64,000 nucleotides of DNA, taken from NCBI RefSeq assembly GCF_000163895.2, contig NC_016630.1, forward strand, positions 310,001-374,000, written 5' to 3'. Shown here piece by piece: positions 9,210 to 16,799 of the stretch. Under the pieces are notes generated by a model. It was not told the origin of the DNA. It saw only the letters and a program-made list of their open reading frames with translations, and made no database searches. The stretch comes from Filifactor alocis ATCC 35896. Its GTDB lineage: Bacteria; Bacillota; Clostridia; Peptostreptococcales; Filifactoraceae. The translations under genes were made by a program, and so were the position numbers. The first letter of the stretch is position 1. The number at the start of each line of letters is the position of its first letter.

Positions 9210-9728
9210 CTAATATCTTTCCGGCTCCGGAAAATCAACTCCAAAGGTATTTACCGTAACCATTTCCATAACAACATCTTCTAACGGCTTATCACCAAAT
9301 GATGTTTTTACTTTTTCTAAATCCATAATCAAATTCAATCCTTCTATAACTTTTCCAAATGCAGCATATTGTCCATCCAAATGAGGGCTGACTGATGTCA
9401 TCAAAAAAAATTGTGACCCTGCGGAATTTGGATCCATAGTTCTTGCCATAGATAACACGCCTTCTGTATGTTTTAAATCATTTGTGAAACCATTAGCAGA
9501 AAATTCACCTCTGATAGAATATCCGGGACCTCCCATTCCTGTCCCTCTCGGATCCCCTCCTTGTATCATAAACCCCCTGATAATTCTATGAAATATTAAA
9601 CCATCATAATATCCTTTTTTAATTAAACTAATAAAATTATTAACAGTGTTTGGTGCAATTTCAGGATATAGTTCTATCTTGATATTTCCCTTATTTTTAA
9701 TTTTCATCTCAACAATTGGATTTGGCAT
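9210..9728 (-). CDS. Cyclophilin-type peptidyl-prolyl isomerase
   Basis: Catalyses cis-trans isomerisation of prolyl bonds. The 172-residue protein lacks a signal peptide, so it is probably cytoplasmic. Cyclophilin hallmarks are FHRIIRGFMIQGGDPRGTG and GSQFFLMT, including the catalytic Arg of FHR. The start at 9728 was preferred because AAGGAG lies 9 bases upstream; a longer frame to 9797 would add a hydrophobic leader lacking a ribosome-binding site. Confidence 0.94.
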   Translation of the reverse strand: MPNPIVEMKIKNKGNIKIELYPEIAPNTVNNFISLIKKGYYDGLIFHRIIRGFMIQGGDPRGTGMGGPGYSIRGEFSANGFTNDLKHTEGVLSMARTMDPNSAGSQFFLMTSVSPHLDGQYAAFGKVIEGLNLIMDLEKVKTSFGDKPLEDVVMEMVTVNTFGVDFPEPERY

Positions 9729-9876
9729 AATCATTCTCTCCTTAATTTCAAAAATAGCAACTACATAATGATAAAAAAATACTACAAAGCAAAACAATAT
9801 TGCATATTATAAAATTATGTATTATAAATTTTGTTCGTACTCAATCAATCTATTCTTGTTTTTATACTACTCACAA

Positions 9877-9907
9877 AAACACGTTGAAAAATATGTTCAA
9901 CGTGTTT
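9877..9907 (-). terminator. Terminator after hup
   Basis: A perfect 12-bp inverted repeat, AAACACGTTGAA with its complement, around a 7-base loop, followed on the minus strand by a T run. It lies just past the stop of the HU gene and before the cyclophilin gene. Confidence 0.85.
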
Positions 9908-9940
9908 CCAAATAAAAGGTAAGTATTTTTATAAAAGTAC

Positions 9941-10222
9941 TTATTTGTGGTTTACTTTTTCTTTCAATCCTTTTCCAGCTTTAAAAACAGGAGCTTTTGA
10001 TGCAGGTATCTTAATAACTTCTTCTGGTGATCTAGGATTTCTTCCTTCTCTTTCCGCTCTTTCTCTGGTTTCAAAAGATCCAAAACCTACCAATTGTACT
10101 TTTTCGCCAGCAACCAAAGCGTCTTCAACACAGCTCATGAAAGCATTCAATGCTACTTCCATATCTTTCTTTGTCAAATTACACTTTTCAGCCATTTTTG
10201 TTACTAATTCTGCTTTATTCAC
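9941..10222 (-). CDS. hup: HU-family DNA-binding protein
   Basis: Small histone-like protein (93 residues) that bends and compacts DNA as a homodimer. It begins MNKAELVTKMAE and carries the HU signature VGFGSFETRERAEREGRNPR followed by the beta-arm and KAGKGLKEKV. The start is GTG with GGAGGT upstream. It follows the YabN-like gene, an order common in Firmicutes. The 5' leader may be long, since the best promoter lies about 220 bases upstream. Confidence 0.97.
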   Translation of the reverse strand: MNKAELVTKMAEKCNLTKKDMEVALNAFMSCVEDALVAGEKVQLVGFGSFETRERAEREGRNPRSPEEVIKIPASKAPVFKAGKGLKEKVNHK

Positions 10223-10563
10223 AGTACTACCTCCTTAAAATTGAAAAAAATAATATAAAGCTAATTGATTTTCCATAAAACTATGGTTTTTGAAAACAAG
10301 TTACTACAAAAATATCCTAACGCATATATTACTCAAAATAACTGCTTACACTTTAACCTAGATGTCATAACACAGAGTCCTAAACAATCAATAACACACG
10401 CTCAAAGTTTCTCTTCTTTATTTTTACACTTGTTTTTCTTAATTCTATCAAAAAATATGATATAGTCAAGTATTTATCAGTATTTTTCTTGTTTTTATTA
10501 ATTTTTAGCTCATTTCTAAATAAAAATTAGTTCTTTTTCTCTTAAATTACCATAATTTTTCAA
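10223..10563. other. Intergenic region upstream of hup
   Basis: This 341-base gap holds the hup ribosome-binding site and a plausible minus-strand promoter at 10442-10469. No convincing gene is seen; a 66-codon plus-strand open frame has no ribosome-binding site and no recognisable product. If the promoter is right, the hup mRNA leader is about 215 bases, with no strong hairpin that I could find. Confidence 0.5.
10442..10469 (-). promoter_or_regulatory. Candidate hup promoter
   Basis: Minus-strand TTGACT (10464-10469), a 16-base spacer and TAGAAT (10442-10447), matching the vegetative sigma consensus well. It lies about 220 bases before the hup start. Confidence 0.5.
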
Positions 10564-11538
10564 CTATGTGATAGATTTTAGCGTGAGGTTTCTATATAAT
10601 AAATCAATAACGTCAAAAATATCAAAGAATCCCGTTTCCCTGCCATTTTGAGCACACAATAATATCAACAATAAAACATCGCCTAACTCTTCTATAAGAT
10701 TATCAATATCTTTATTATCACTGGACAAGTTCAATTCATTGCTTTTACACGATAAATACTTTTCCAATGTGTTATAGCATCGATTTTTATCCCAAGCATA
10801 CCCATACGCACTTTTTGCTACTCTTATCAAATCAACTAAATCATAAAAACTATAGTGTAATTTTTCTAATTGAACTGGAATATACAGACTTGTAAGATGA
10901 TTGAATTTCCATTTTATTTGATCTAAGCGATATAAAGGGATCTTTACTTTTTTTTCTAAATTTGGAATAAGAGCTCCTTCTACAATCCATATTTCAAACT
11001 CATCGCCATATATCTCCATCAGTTTTAATTTGACTTCAGAAGCAATCCAACTATTATACACCTGTGTCAATATCAAACTTTTCCCTGTATCTATCTTGTT
11101 TTCATCAAAATCCATCGCATTTAACAAACAAAAACCATGTACCGGATCCAACTTCAAATATTGATAAATAGCATCAACAAAGCTCATAGAACCTATCACA
11201 CGACATTCAATATTCTTTCGTTCCAATTCTTTTTCAATCATAGCTACTGTTGTTTCAGCAACGTATGGGTGCCCGGGAACACAATAAATAAGATCTTGTT
11301 TTTCAGCACAAAGAACAATAAACTCACAAATGGTCTCATATACCGTTTCAAATTTATCATAATCCGAATAAAATCTATCTAAAAATTCAAATTGTATTCC
11401 CTGCTCTAATAAAGCATCCACTACAGGATGTTCTTTTGTTCTACAGTATATTTTTTTACCTGATACAAGTTCTCTATATGCCCCTAAACTCAAATTGTCA
11501 ATATTTCCCGGACCCAGTCCAATGATGGTTACAGACAT
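10564..11538 (-). CDS. YabN-like tetrapyrrole-methylase/MazG fusion, degenerate MazG
   Basis: The N-terminal ~210 residues form a SAM-dependent tetrapyrrole methylase-like domain: VTIIGLGPGNIDNLSLGA at the start, VPGHPYVAETTVAM at about 103-116. The C-terminal ~100 residues resemble one MazG nucleotide pyrophosphohydrolase unit (YGYAWDKNRCYNTLEKYL, then LIEELGDVLLLILLCAQ). YabN proteins are usually near 480 residues; this is 324. The first MazG metal motif (EExxE after the WD element) is missing, only EELGD remains, and the usual RRHPHVF end is absent. Catalytic activity of the MazG half is doubtful. It precedes hup, as in many Firmicutes. Confidence 0.8.
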   Translation of the reverse strand: MSVTIIGLGPGNIDNLSLGAYRELVSGKKIYCRTKEHPVVDALLEQGIQFEFLDRFYSDYDKFETVYETICEFIVLCAEKQDLIYCVPGHPYVAETTVAMIEKELERKNIECRVIGSMSFVDAIYQYLKLDPVHGFCLLNAMDFDENKIDTGKSLILTQVYNSWIASEVKLKLMEIYGDEFEIWIVEGALIPNLEKKVKIPLYRLDQIKWKFNHLTSLYIPVQLEKLHYSFYDLVDLIRVAKSAYGYAWDKNRCYNTLEKYLSCKSNELNLSSDNKDIDNLIEELGDVLLLILLCAQNGRETGFFDIFDVIDLLYRNLTLKSIT

Positions 11539-11555
11539 ATCTATCTCCTCTAAAT

Positions 11556-12692
11556 TTATATGTTCAAATCCACAGTATCATCCAAATCGGAGAAATCATC
11601 CATATTTACCTTTGTTTCAGATAGTGCATCTTCTATTAAATCATTTTCAGAAACATGAGATTTCAACAGTGTTCTTCTGACTTGCCCTTCAATTTCTTCC
11701 ATCATTTCTTGGTTGTCTAATAAAAATTGTTTTACATTTTCTCTTCCTTGCCCAATTTTCATATCATTATATGAATACCAAGAACCTGCTTTCTCTATAA
11801 TTCCATATTGTGAAGCAATATCAACAATTTCTCCTGCCCTGGATATTCCTTCTCCATACATAATGTCAAATTCTGCTTGCCTAAATGGAGGCGCAACTTT
11901 ATTTTTTACAACTTTTACTCTTGTTCTATTTCCAACAACCACATCGTTCTTCTTGATAGTATCAAATTTTCTGATATCCAACCTTAATGTAGAATAGAAT
12001 TTTAAAGCTCTTCCACCCGTTGTTGTCTCGGGATTTCCAAACATAACTCCTATCTTTTCTCTTAGTTGATTGATAAAAATAATAACTGTCTTAAAACGAT
12101 TTGTTGATGCTGTTAGTTTTCGTAACGCTTGAGACATCAATCTAGCTTGAAGACCAACATGAGAATCACCCATATCTCCCTCTATTTCAGACCTTGGAAC
12201 TAATGCTGCAACAGAATCTATAACTAAAATATCAATCACCCCACTCTTTACTAATGATTCTGCTATTTCCAACGCCTGTTCCCCGTTATCCGGTTGGGAA
12301 ATAATCAAATTGTCAATATCTACCCCTAACGCCTTTGCATATACCGGATCCATGGCATGTTCTGCATCAATAAAAGCAGCCAACCCTCCGGCTTTTTGAG
12401 CTTCTGCTACTGCATGAAGTGCAACTGTGGTCTTACCTGAAGATTCCGGACCATAAATTTCTATAATTCTACCTTTCGGAAGCCCGCCAACACCTATTGC
12501 TAAATCCAGTCCAAGAGAACCGGTTGAAATTGTCTCGATATTCATATCTATATTGTCACCAAGCATCATTACAGCACCTTTTCCAAAATCTCTTTCTATT
12601 TTAGAAATAGTCGCATCTAACACTTTTTTTCTTTCAGCACCGATTCGATCTACATTATCAACATTTTTACTTTTTTTATCTGAGCTTTTCAT
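11556..12692 (-). CDS. recA: Recombinase A
   Basis: Strand-exchange ATPase for homologous recombination and SOS induction. The 378-residue protein has Walker A GPESSGKTT at 81-89, the Walker B stretch DILVIDSVAALVP, and the L2-region element IFINQLREKIGVMFGNPETTTGG. The acidic C-terminal tail (SDLDDTVDL) is typical. AAGGAGAG precedes the ATG. A strong promoter and a LexA-like box lie upstream, consistent with SOS control. Confidence 0.98.
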   Translation of the reverse strand: MKSSDKKSKNVDNVDRIGAERKKVLDATISKIERDFGKGAVMMLGDNIDMNIETISTGSLGLDLAIGVGGLPKGRIIEIYGPESSGKTTVALHAVAEAQKAGGLAAFIDAEHAMDPVYAKALGVDIDNLIISQPDNGEQALEIAESLVKSGVIDILVIDSVAALVPRSEIEGDMGDSHVGLQARLMSQALRKLTASTNRFKTVIIFINQLREKIGVMFGNPETTTGGRALKFYSTLRLDIRKFDTIKKNDVVVGNRTRVKVVKNKVAPPFRQAEFDIMYGEGISRAGEIVDIASQYGIIEKAGSWYSYNDMKIGQGRENVKQFLLDNQEMMEEIEGQVRRTLLKSHVSENDLIEDALSETKVNMDDFSDLDDTVDLNI

Positions 12693-12742
12693 ACCACACT
12701 CTCCTTCTTATGTACATAGATAATATACCACATCTTCACAAA

Positions 12743-12754
12743 AAACATTTGTTC
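12743..12754 (-). promoter_or_regulatory. LexA-like SOS operator candidate
   Basis: On the minus strand the sequence is GAACAAATGTTT, one mismatch from the Gram-positive LexA consensus GAACnnnnGTTC. It lies at the expected transcription start of recA, where LexA binding would block initiation. A single 12-base match is modest evidence. Confidence 0.45.
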
Positions 12755-12762
12755 TTGTATGT

Positions 12763-12791
12763 ATTATATTCAAATTTTATTTCTTCGTCAA
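12763..12791 (-). promoter_or_regulatory. recA promoter
   Basis: Minus-strand TTGACG (12786-12791), an exact 17-base spacer and TATAAT (12763-12768): a near-consensus vegetative promoter about 70 bases before the recA ATG. Confidence 0.8.
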
Positions 12792-12946
12792 GTCTATATG
12801 ATAATTTATATTCCGTTAAAGAAACTAACCTTTATTCACATATATGTTTGTCTTATCACCACATCCTTACCTGATTGAAAATTAAAAGTTTCTTATATCT
12901 AAAATTGGTTTCATAGATTGAATAAAAGCTTCATACTCATATTGAT

Positions 12947-12990
12947 AAAGAAGAGCAACATATAACAACTATTATACCTTGCTCTTCTTT
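12947..12990 (-). terminator. Terminator after asnS
   Basis: Perfect 12-bp inverted repeat AAAGAAGAGCAA with its complement, about 20 bases apart, just downstream of the asnS stop codon. Confidence 0.7.
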
Positions 12991-13005
12991 AATTATATAA
13001 TTTGA

Positions 13006-14397
13006 CTAAAACTCTGCTGTTCCAACTGTTCTTGGGAATGGAATCACATCTCTAATGTTACTCATTCCTGTCAGATACATAATCATTCTTTCAAATCCTA
13101 ATCCATAACCTGCATGTTTCACACCGCCATATTTACGCAATTCCATGTACCACCAATAGTCATCTTCATTCAACCCGATATCTTTCATGCGTTCAGAAAG
13201 AACATTTAGTCTTTCTTCCCTTTGAGAACCTCCAATAATTTCTCCAATACCCGGAACTAATAAATCTGCCGCTGCTACTGTCTTATTATCATCATTTATT
13301 CTCATATAGAATGCTTTAATATCCTTTGGATAATCCGTAACAAAAAGAGGTTTCTTAAACACTTCTTCTGTTAAATAACGTTCGTGTTCTGTTTGCAAAT
13401 CACTACCCCACTCTATCGGATATTCAAATTTCTTATCTGACTTTTGTAACAACTCAACTGCTTCTGTATAGGTAATTCTCTTAAAATCAGAAGATGCAAC
13501 ATGATTCAACCTATCTAATAATCCTTTATCTATAAAAGAATTAAAAAATTCCATTTCCTCAGGGGCATGCTCCAATACATAATCAATGATAAATTTTATC
13601 ATTTCTTCGGCTAAATCCATATATCCATTTAAATCAGAAAAGGCAATTTCCGGCTCAATCATCCAAAATTCAGCAGCATGTCGTGCTGTATTTGAATTTT
13701 CCGAACGAAAAGTAGGCCCGAAGGTATATATATTTTTATATGCAAGAGCATAACACTCTCCTTCTAATTGACCGCTTACTGTCAAGTTTGTTGACTTTTT
13801 AAAAAAATCTTTTGTATAATCTATACTGTTGTCCGAATTTTTAGGAATATTGTTAAAATCAAAGGTTGTAACATGAAACATTTCACCCGCGCCTTCTGCA
13901 TCAGAACCGGTGATAATAGGTGTATTTACATATACAAAATTCCTTTCTTGAAAAAATTTGTGTATCGCATATGCCGCTATAGATCGAACTCTAAATACTG
14001 CAGCATAAGTATTCCCTCTTGGTCTCAAGTGAGAAATTGTTCTTAAATATTCAAATGTATGTCTTTTTTTCTGCAGCGGAAACTCCGGTGAAGATTCAGC
14101 TTCCACAATAATCTCAGATGCCTTTATTTCAAAAGGCTGTTTCGCTCCGGGAGTTTCAACCAGTGTTCCTTTTACACTAATTGCAGTAGCAATACATAAT
14201 TTAGAAATTTTTTTAAAATCAGTTAAATTTTCTTCATACACAACTTGAAGATTTTTGAAAAAAGTTCCGTCGTTCAACTCGATAAACCCGAAACTTTTGG
14301 ACGAACGATTAGTTCTTATCCAACCCTCTACTACAATTTCTTTTCCTACATAATCTTTACTGTTACGAAACAAAGCTCTAATATCAATGCTTTTCAT
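13006..14397 (-). CDS. asnS: Asparaginyl-tRNA synthetase
   Basis: Charges tRNA-Asn with asparagine. The 463-residue class II enzyme has an N-terminal OB-fold anticodon-binding domain (VEGWIRTNRSSKSFGFIELNDG), motif 2 around TFGPTFRSENS, and C-terminal motif 3 GYGLGFERMIMYLTG. The start was set at 14397 because GGAGGTG is well placed; a frame starting 18 bases earlier overlaps the preceding small gene. No T-box leader is visible upstream. Confidence 0.97.
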   Translation of the reverse strand: MKSIDIRALFRNSKDYVGKEIVVEGWIRTNRSSKSFGFIELNDGTFFKNLQVVYEENLTDFKKISKLCIATAISVKGTLVETPGAKQPFEIKASEIIVEAESSPEFPLQKKRHTFEYLRTISHLRPRGNTYAAVFRVRSIAAYAIHKFFQERNFVYVNTPIITGSDAEGAGEMFHVTTFDFNNIPKNSDNSIDYTKDFFKKSTNLTVSGQLEGECYALAYKNIYTFGPTFRSENSNTARHAAEFWMIEPEIAFSDLNGYMDLAEEMIKFIIDYVLEHAPEEMEFFNSFIDKGLLDRLNHVASSDFKRITYTEAVELLQKSDKKFEYPIEWGSDLQTEHERYLTEEVFKKPLFVTDYPKDIKAFYMRINDDNKTVAAADLLVPGIGEIIGGSQREERLNVLSERMKDIGLNEDDYWWYMELRKYGGVKHAGYGLGFERMIMYLTGMSNIRDVIPFPRTVGTAEF

Positions 14398-14415
14398 CAG
14401 ATACACCTCCATCAT

Positions 14416-14664
14416 TTATTCCAAATCCTCTTTTGTAATTGCCATAGAAGGATATTGTGCTAATATTGTTAAATCCATGTCTTCAGGGACAGTATATACC
14501 ATATAACAATTTTCAGGATGCTTTACAATCAACTCTTGCATTTTTTCTTGTGCCAAATCACGATCGTAGGTAATTAGTACAACAGATACTACCCCAACTT
14601 TTTTTTCGTCTTCTTTTCTAACTCCACCGCATAAAACAACTTTCAACAACTCTTTTTTCTTCAA
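14416..14664 (-). CDS. Small hypothetical protein upstream of asnS
   Basis: An 82-residue protein I do not recognise. It is soluble, with an alternating beta/alpha pattern (KVGVVSVVLITYD, then a helix AQEKMQELIVKHPE, then NCYMVYTVPED), as in a small alpha/beta or ferredoxin-like domain. It has no Cys cluster and no membrane segment. It lies 19 bases before the asnS start and 28 bases after the phosphatase gene on the same strand, so it is probably part of that transcript. Confidence 0.7.
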   Translation of the reverse strand: MKKKELLKVVLCGGVRKEDEKKVGVVSVVLITYDRDLAQEKMQELIVKHPENCYMVYTVPEDMDLTILAQYPSMAITKEDLE

Positions 14665-14691
14665 AATAATTCCCCACCTTCAATTTCTATT

Positions 14692-16011
14692 TTAACTGTC
14701 TTTTTGAATTGTTCCTAACTCCACCCCTATCAACATAGTATCATCTTGGAGAACGGTATCTGTATGTCTAATATATTCCAAAACATCTTCATATAACCTC
14801 TCTACAAAATTTTCATATCCTTTTCCTTTATTCTTTCTACAAAAATCAATAATTCCATCCGTACCATACTCAATTCCATCTATATTTGTAGCTTCTAAAA
14901 TTCCGTCTGTATATAACAATAACATATCATACTCATCGGCTGAAATTTGGTTTTGAGTATACTGCACTGAAGAATCAATTCCTAACGGAAGACCTTTATT
15001 TTCCCCAATATAACTATACCAAAACATATCTTCATTCTGACTAAATAAAATAGGTTCTGTATGGCCTGCATTGGTAATATAGAGCATATTATCTTCAAAA
15101 TTGATATAAACTGCCTGTGCTGTAATAAATAGATTCGCCTTATCCAACTCTTTCATCAATAATTGGTTCATTTGATTCATCAGATTTTTCGGCTCAACAA
15201 CTCCCATAGAAACACAGGTTTTCAAAATACCTTTCATCATCGGAACAAAATAATTGGAAGATGCACCATGACCCATCACATCCGCAATAAAAACTAAAGC
15301 ACTTCTATTTTCAAAGGGAATAATTTCACAATAATCTCCACCTAATCGTTTAGAAAGTTTTGGAAGATACTTCATTGTTTCACCATATTTATATAAATAG
15401 TTAATTCGTCCTCCATTTAAAAACAATAAATTATTTTCACTCATTACATTTTGTTGCATATCAAATGCTATTGCCATTTCCCTTTGTCTCATCTTAGACT
15501 CTAATATCTTTTTATTCAACTCTGTTCTTTCAATAGAGATACCAAGCAATAAACCAATCTCCTCTAAAAAACAAATGTTATCCCTCGATAAGAAAAAATT
15601 TTTTTTAAACAAAAAATAAATGAAGCCATCTATTCCTTGACTTGTTATAATCGGAAACACTGCTCTCTGTTGGTAGTTTTTTTCATCACTAAAAGTATAT
15701 GAGTAAATCCCTTCCGAAACTGCATTCCATATAAAGTCCGAATAACTTTCTCTTGGCAAAGAAATAATATCATCCAAGTTTGATTCTATTCCTTCTCCGA
15801 AAGATGATTTATTTGTATAAGAATATACCAGCTGAACCTCTTTAGCATTTTCTTTAGGTATCATATTAATCGAAATTTTTTCACAAGGAATTACGCTGCG
15901 GACAGATTCCATTACCTCATTTTTTACATCATAGAAATTTTCCTTTTTTGTAATGAGTCGAATGATATTAAGAATTAAATTTGCATGATTTCTAACCTCA
16001 GATAATCCCAT
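14692..16011 (-). CDS. GAF-PP2C serine phosphatase (SpoIIE/RsbU type)
   Basis: Probable regulatory protein phosphatase of about 439 residues. The N-terminal ~180 residues look like a GAF sensory domain, followed by a short coiled linker (about 175-200) and a PP2C domain (about 205-435). Metal-binding motifs are intact: RLGGDYCE, FIADVMGHGAS, LLYTDGILEA and QDDTMLI. Such enzymes usually dephosphorylate anti-anti-sigma factors, but no partner gene is nearby. The start at 16011 has GGAG 6 bases upstream; the frame is open four codons further. It is not evidence of sporulation by itself, since it lacks the SpoIIE membrane region. Confidence 0.88.
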   Translation of the reverse strand: MGLSEVRNHANLILNIIRLITKKENFYDVKNEVMESVRSVIPCEKISINMIPKENAKEVQLVYSYTNKSSFGEGIESNLDDIISLPRESYSDFIWNAVSEGIYSYTFSDEKNYQQRAVFPIITSQGIDGFIYFLFKKNFFLSRDNICFLEEIGLLLGISIERTELNKKILESKMRQREMAIAFDMQQNVMSENNLLFLNGGRINYLYKYGETMKYLPKLSKRLGGDYCEIIPFENRSALVFIADVMGHGASSNYFVPMMKGILKTCVSMGVVEPKNLMNQMNQLLMKELDKANLFITAQAVYINFEDNMLYITNAGHTEPILFSQNEDMFWYSYIGENKGLPLGIDSSVQYTQNQISADEYDMLLLYTDGILEATNIDGIEYGTDGIIDFCRKNKGKGYENFVERLYEDVLEYIRHTDTVLQDDTMLIGVELGTIQKDS

Positions 16012-16034
16012 ACTCATCTCCAATACATATCACT

Positions 16035-16799
16035 TTAAATGCCATAAAACATCCTTGCGTTATAATTAGTTCTATCCACTACTTCCGTAAAATCAATATT
16101 TTTTAACTCGGCAATTTTTTGAGCCACAAATCTAACTTTGGAAGGATCGTTTCTTTTGCCACGGAATGGTTCAGGTGTCAAATACGGACAATCAGTCTCT
16201 AACAACAAATGTTCCATAGGAATAAATTTTGCTACATCCAGTAAATGCTTCGCATTCTTAAAAGTAATTGCTCCCCCTAATGCTATAAAAGCCCCCATAT
16301 TAACATACTTTTTTGCCATCTCTAAACTTTGAGAAAAACAATGAATCAAAAGTCTTGAAGACCGATTGTGTTGTTCAAGAATATCGTAGGTATCTTGCGC
16401 TGCATCTCTAGAATGAATCACGATTGGTAAATTACACTCATTTGCCAACTCTATTTGTCGTATAAACCATTTTTTTTGTAATTCTCTTGGAGAATTATCA
16501 TAATAATAATCTAACCCTATTTCTCCAATAGCAACTACTTTATCGTGTGTGGACAACTCTCTTAATAAATCAATATCATCTTCTGTCATAGATTTCACTT
16601 CATGCGGATGAACGCCTACTGTAGCATATACAAAAGAATATTTTTCAGATAATTCAATAGAGTTTTTTGATGTTTGTAAATCAGCACCGATATTAACAAC
16701 GTAATCAATATCATCTTCTGACAAAGAAGAAATCAGTTCTTCTCTATCTCCATCAAACCTTGAATCATCTAAGTGTACATGACTATCGAATAGCCCCAT
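16035..16799 (-). CDS. tatD: TatD-family metal-dependent DNase
   Basis: Putative metal-dependent deoxyribonuclease/hydrolase of the TIM-barrel amidohydrolase group, 254 residues. Ligand motifs are visible in order: FDSHVHLDD at the N-terminus, GEIGLDYYYDNSP at about 93-105, LPIVIHSRDA, LLIHCFSQ and LLLETDCPYLTPEP. It overlaps the metG stop (TAATG), the metG-tatD pairing common in bacteria, so translation is likely coupled. Confidence 0.95.
   Translation of the reverse strand: MGLFDSHVHLDDSRFDGDREELISSLSEDDIDYVVNIGADLQTSKNSIELSEKYSFVYATVGVHPHEVKSMTEDDIDLLRELSTHDKVVAIGEIGLDYYYDNSPRELQKKWFIRQIELANECNLPIVIHSRDAAQDTYDILEQHNRSSRLLIHCFSQSLEMAKKYVNMGAFIALGGAITFKNAKHLLDVAKFIPMEHLLLETDCPYLTPEPFRGKRNDPSKVRFVAQKIAELKNIDFTEVVDRTNYNARMFYGI

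Larger units (their letters stand above)
12693..13005. other. Intergenic region between recA and asnS
   Basis: This 313-base gap carries the recA promoter (12763-12791), a LexA-like box (12743-12754) and the asnS terminator hairpin (12947-12990). No gene is seen. Confidence 0.7.

Noticed and set aside
10265..10465. 66-codon plus-strand open frame upstream of hup
   Set aside because: No ribosome-binding site, and the predicted hup promoter lies within it.
14692..16011. SpoIIE sporulation phosphatase
   Set aside because: The PP2C domain is of that superfamily, but the ten-segment membrane region of SpoIIE is absent and a GAF domain is present; it is a generic regulator.
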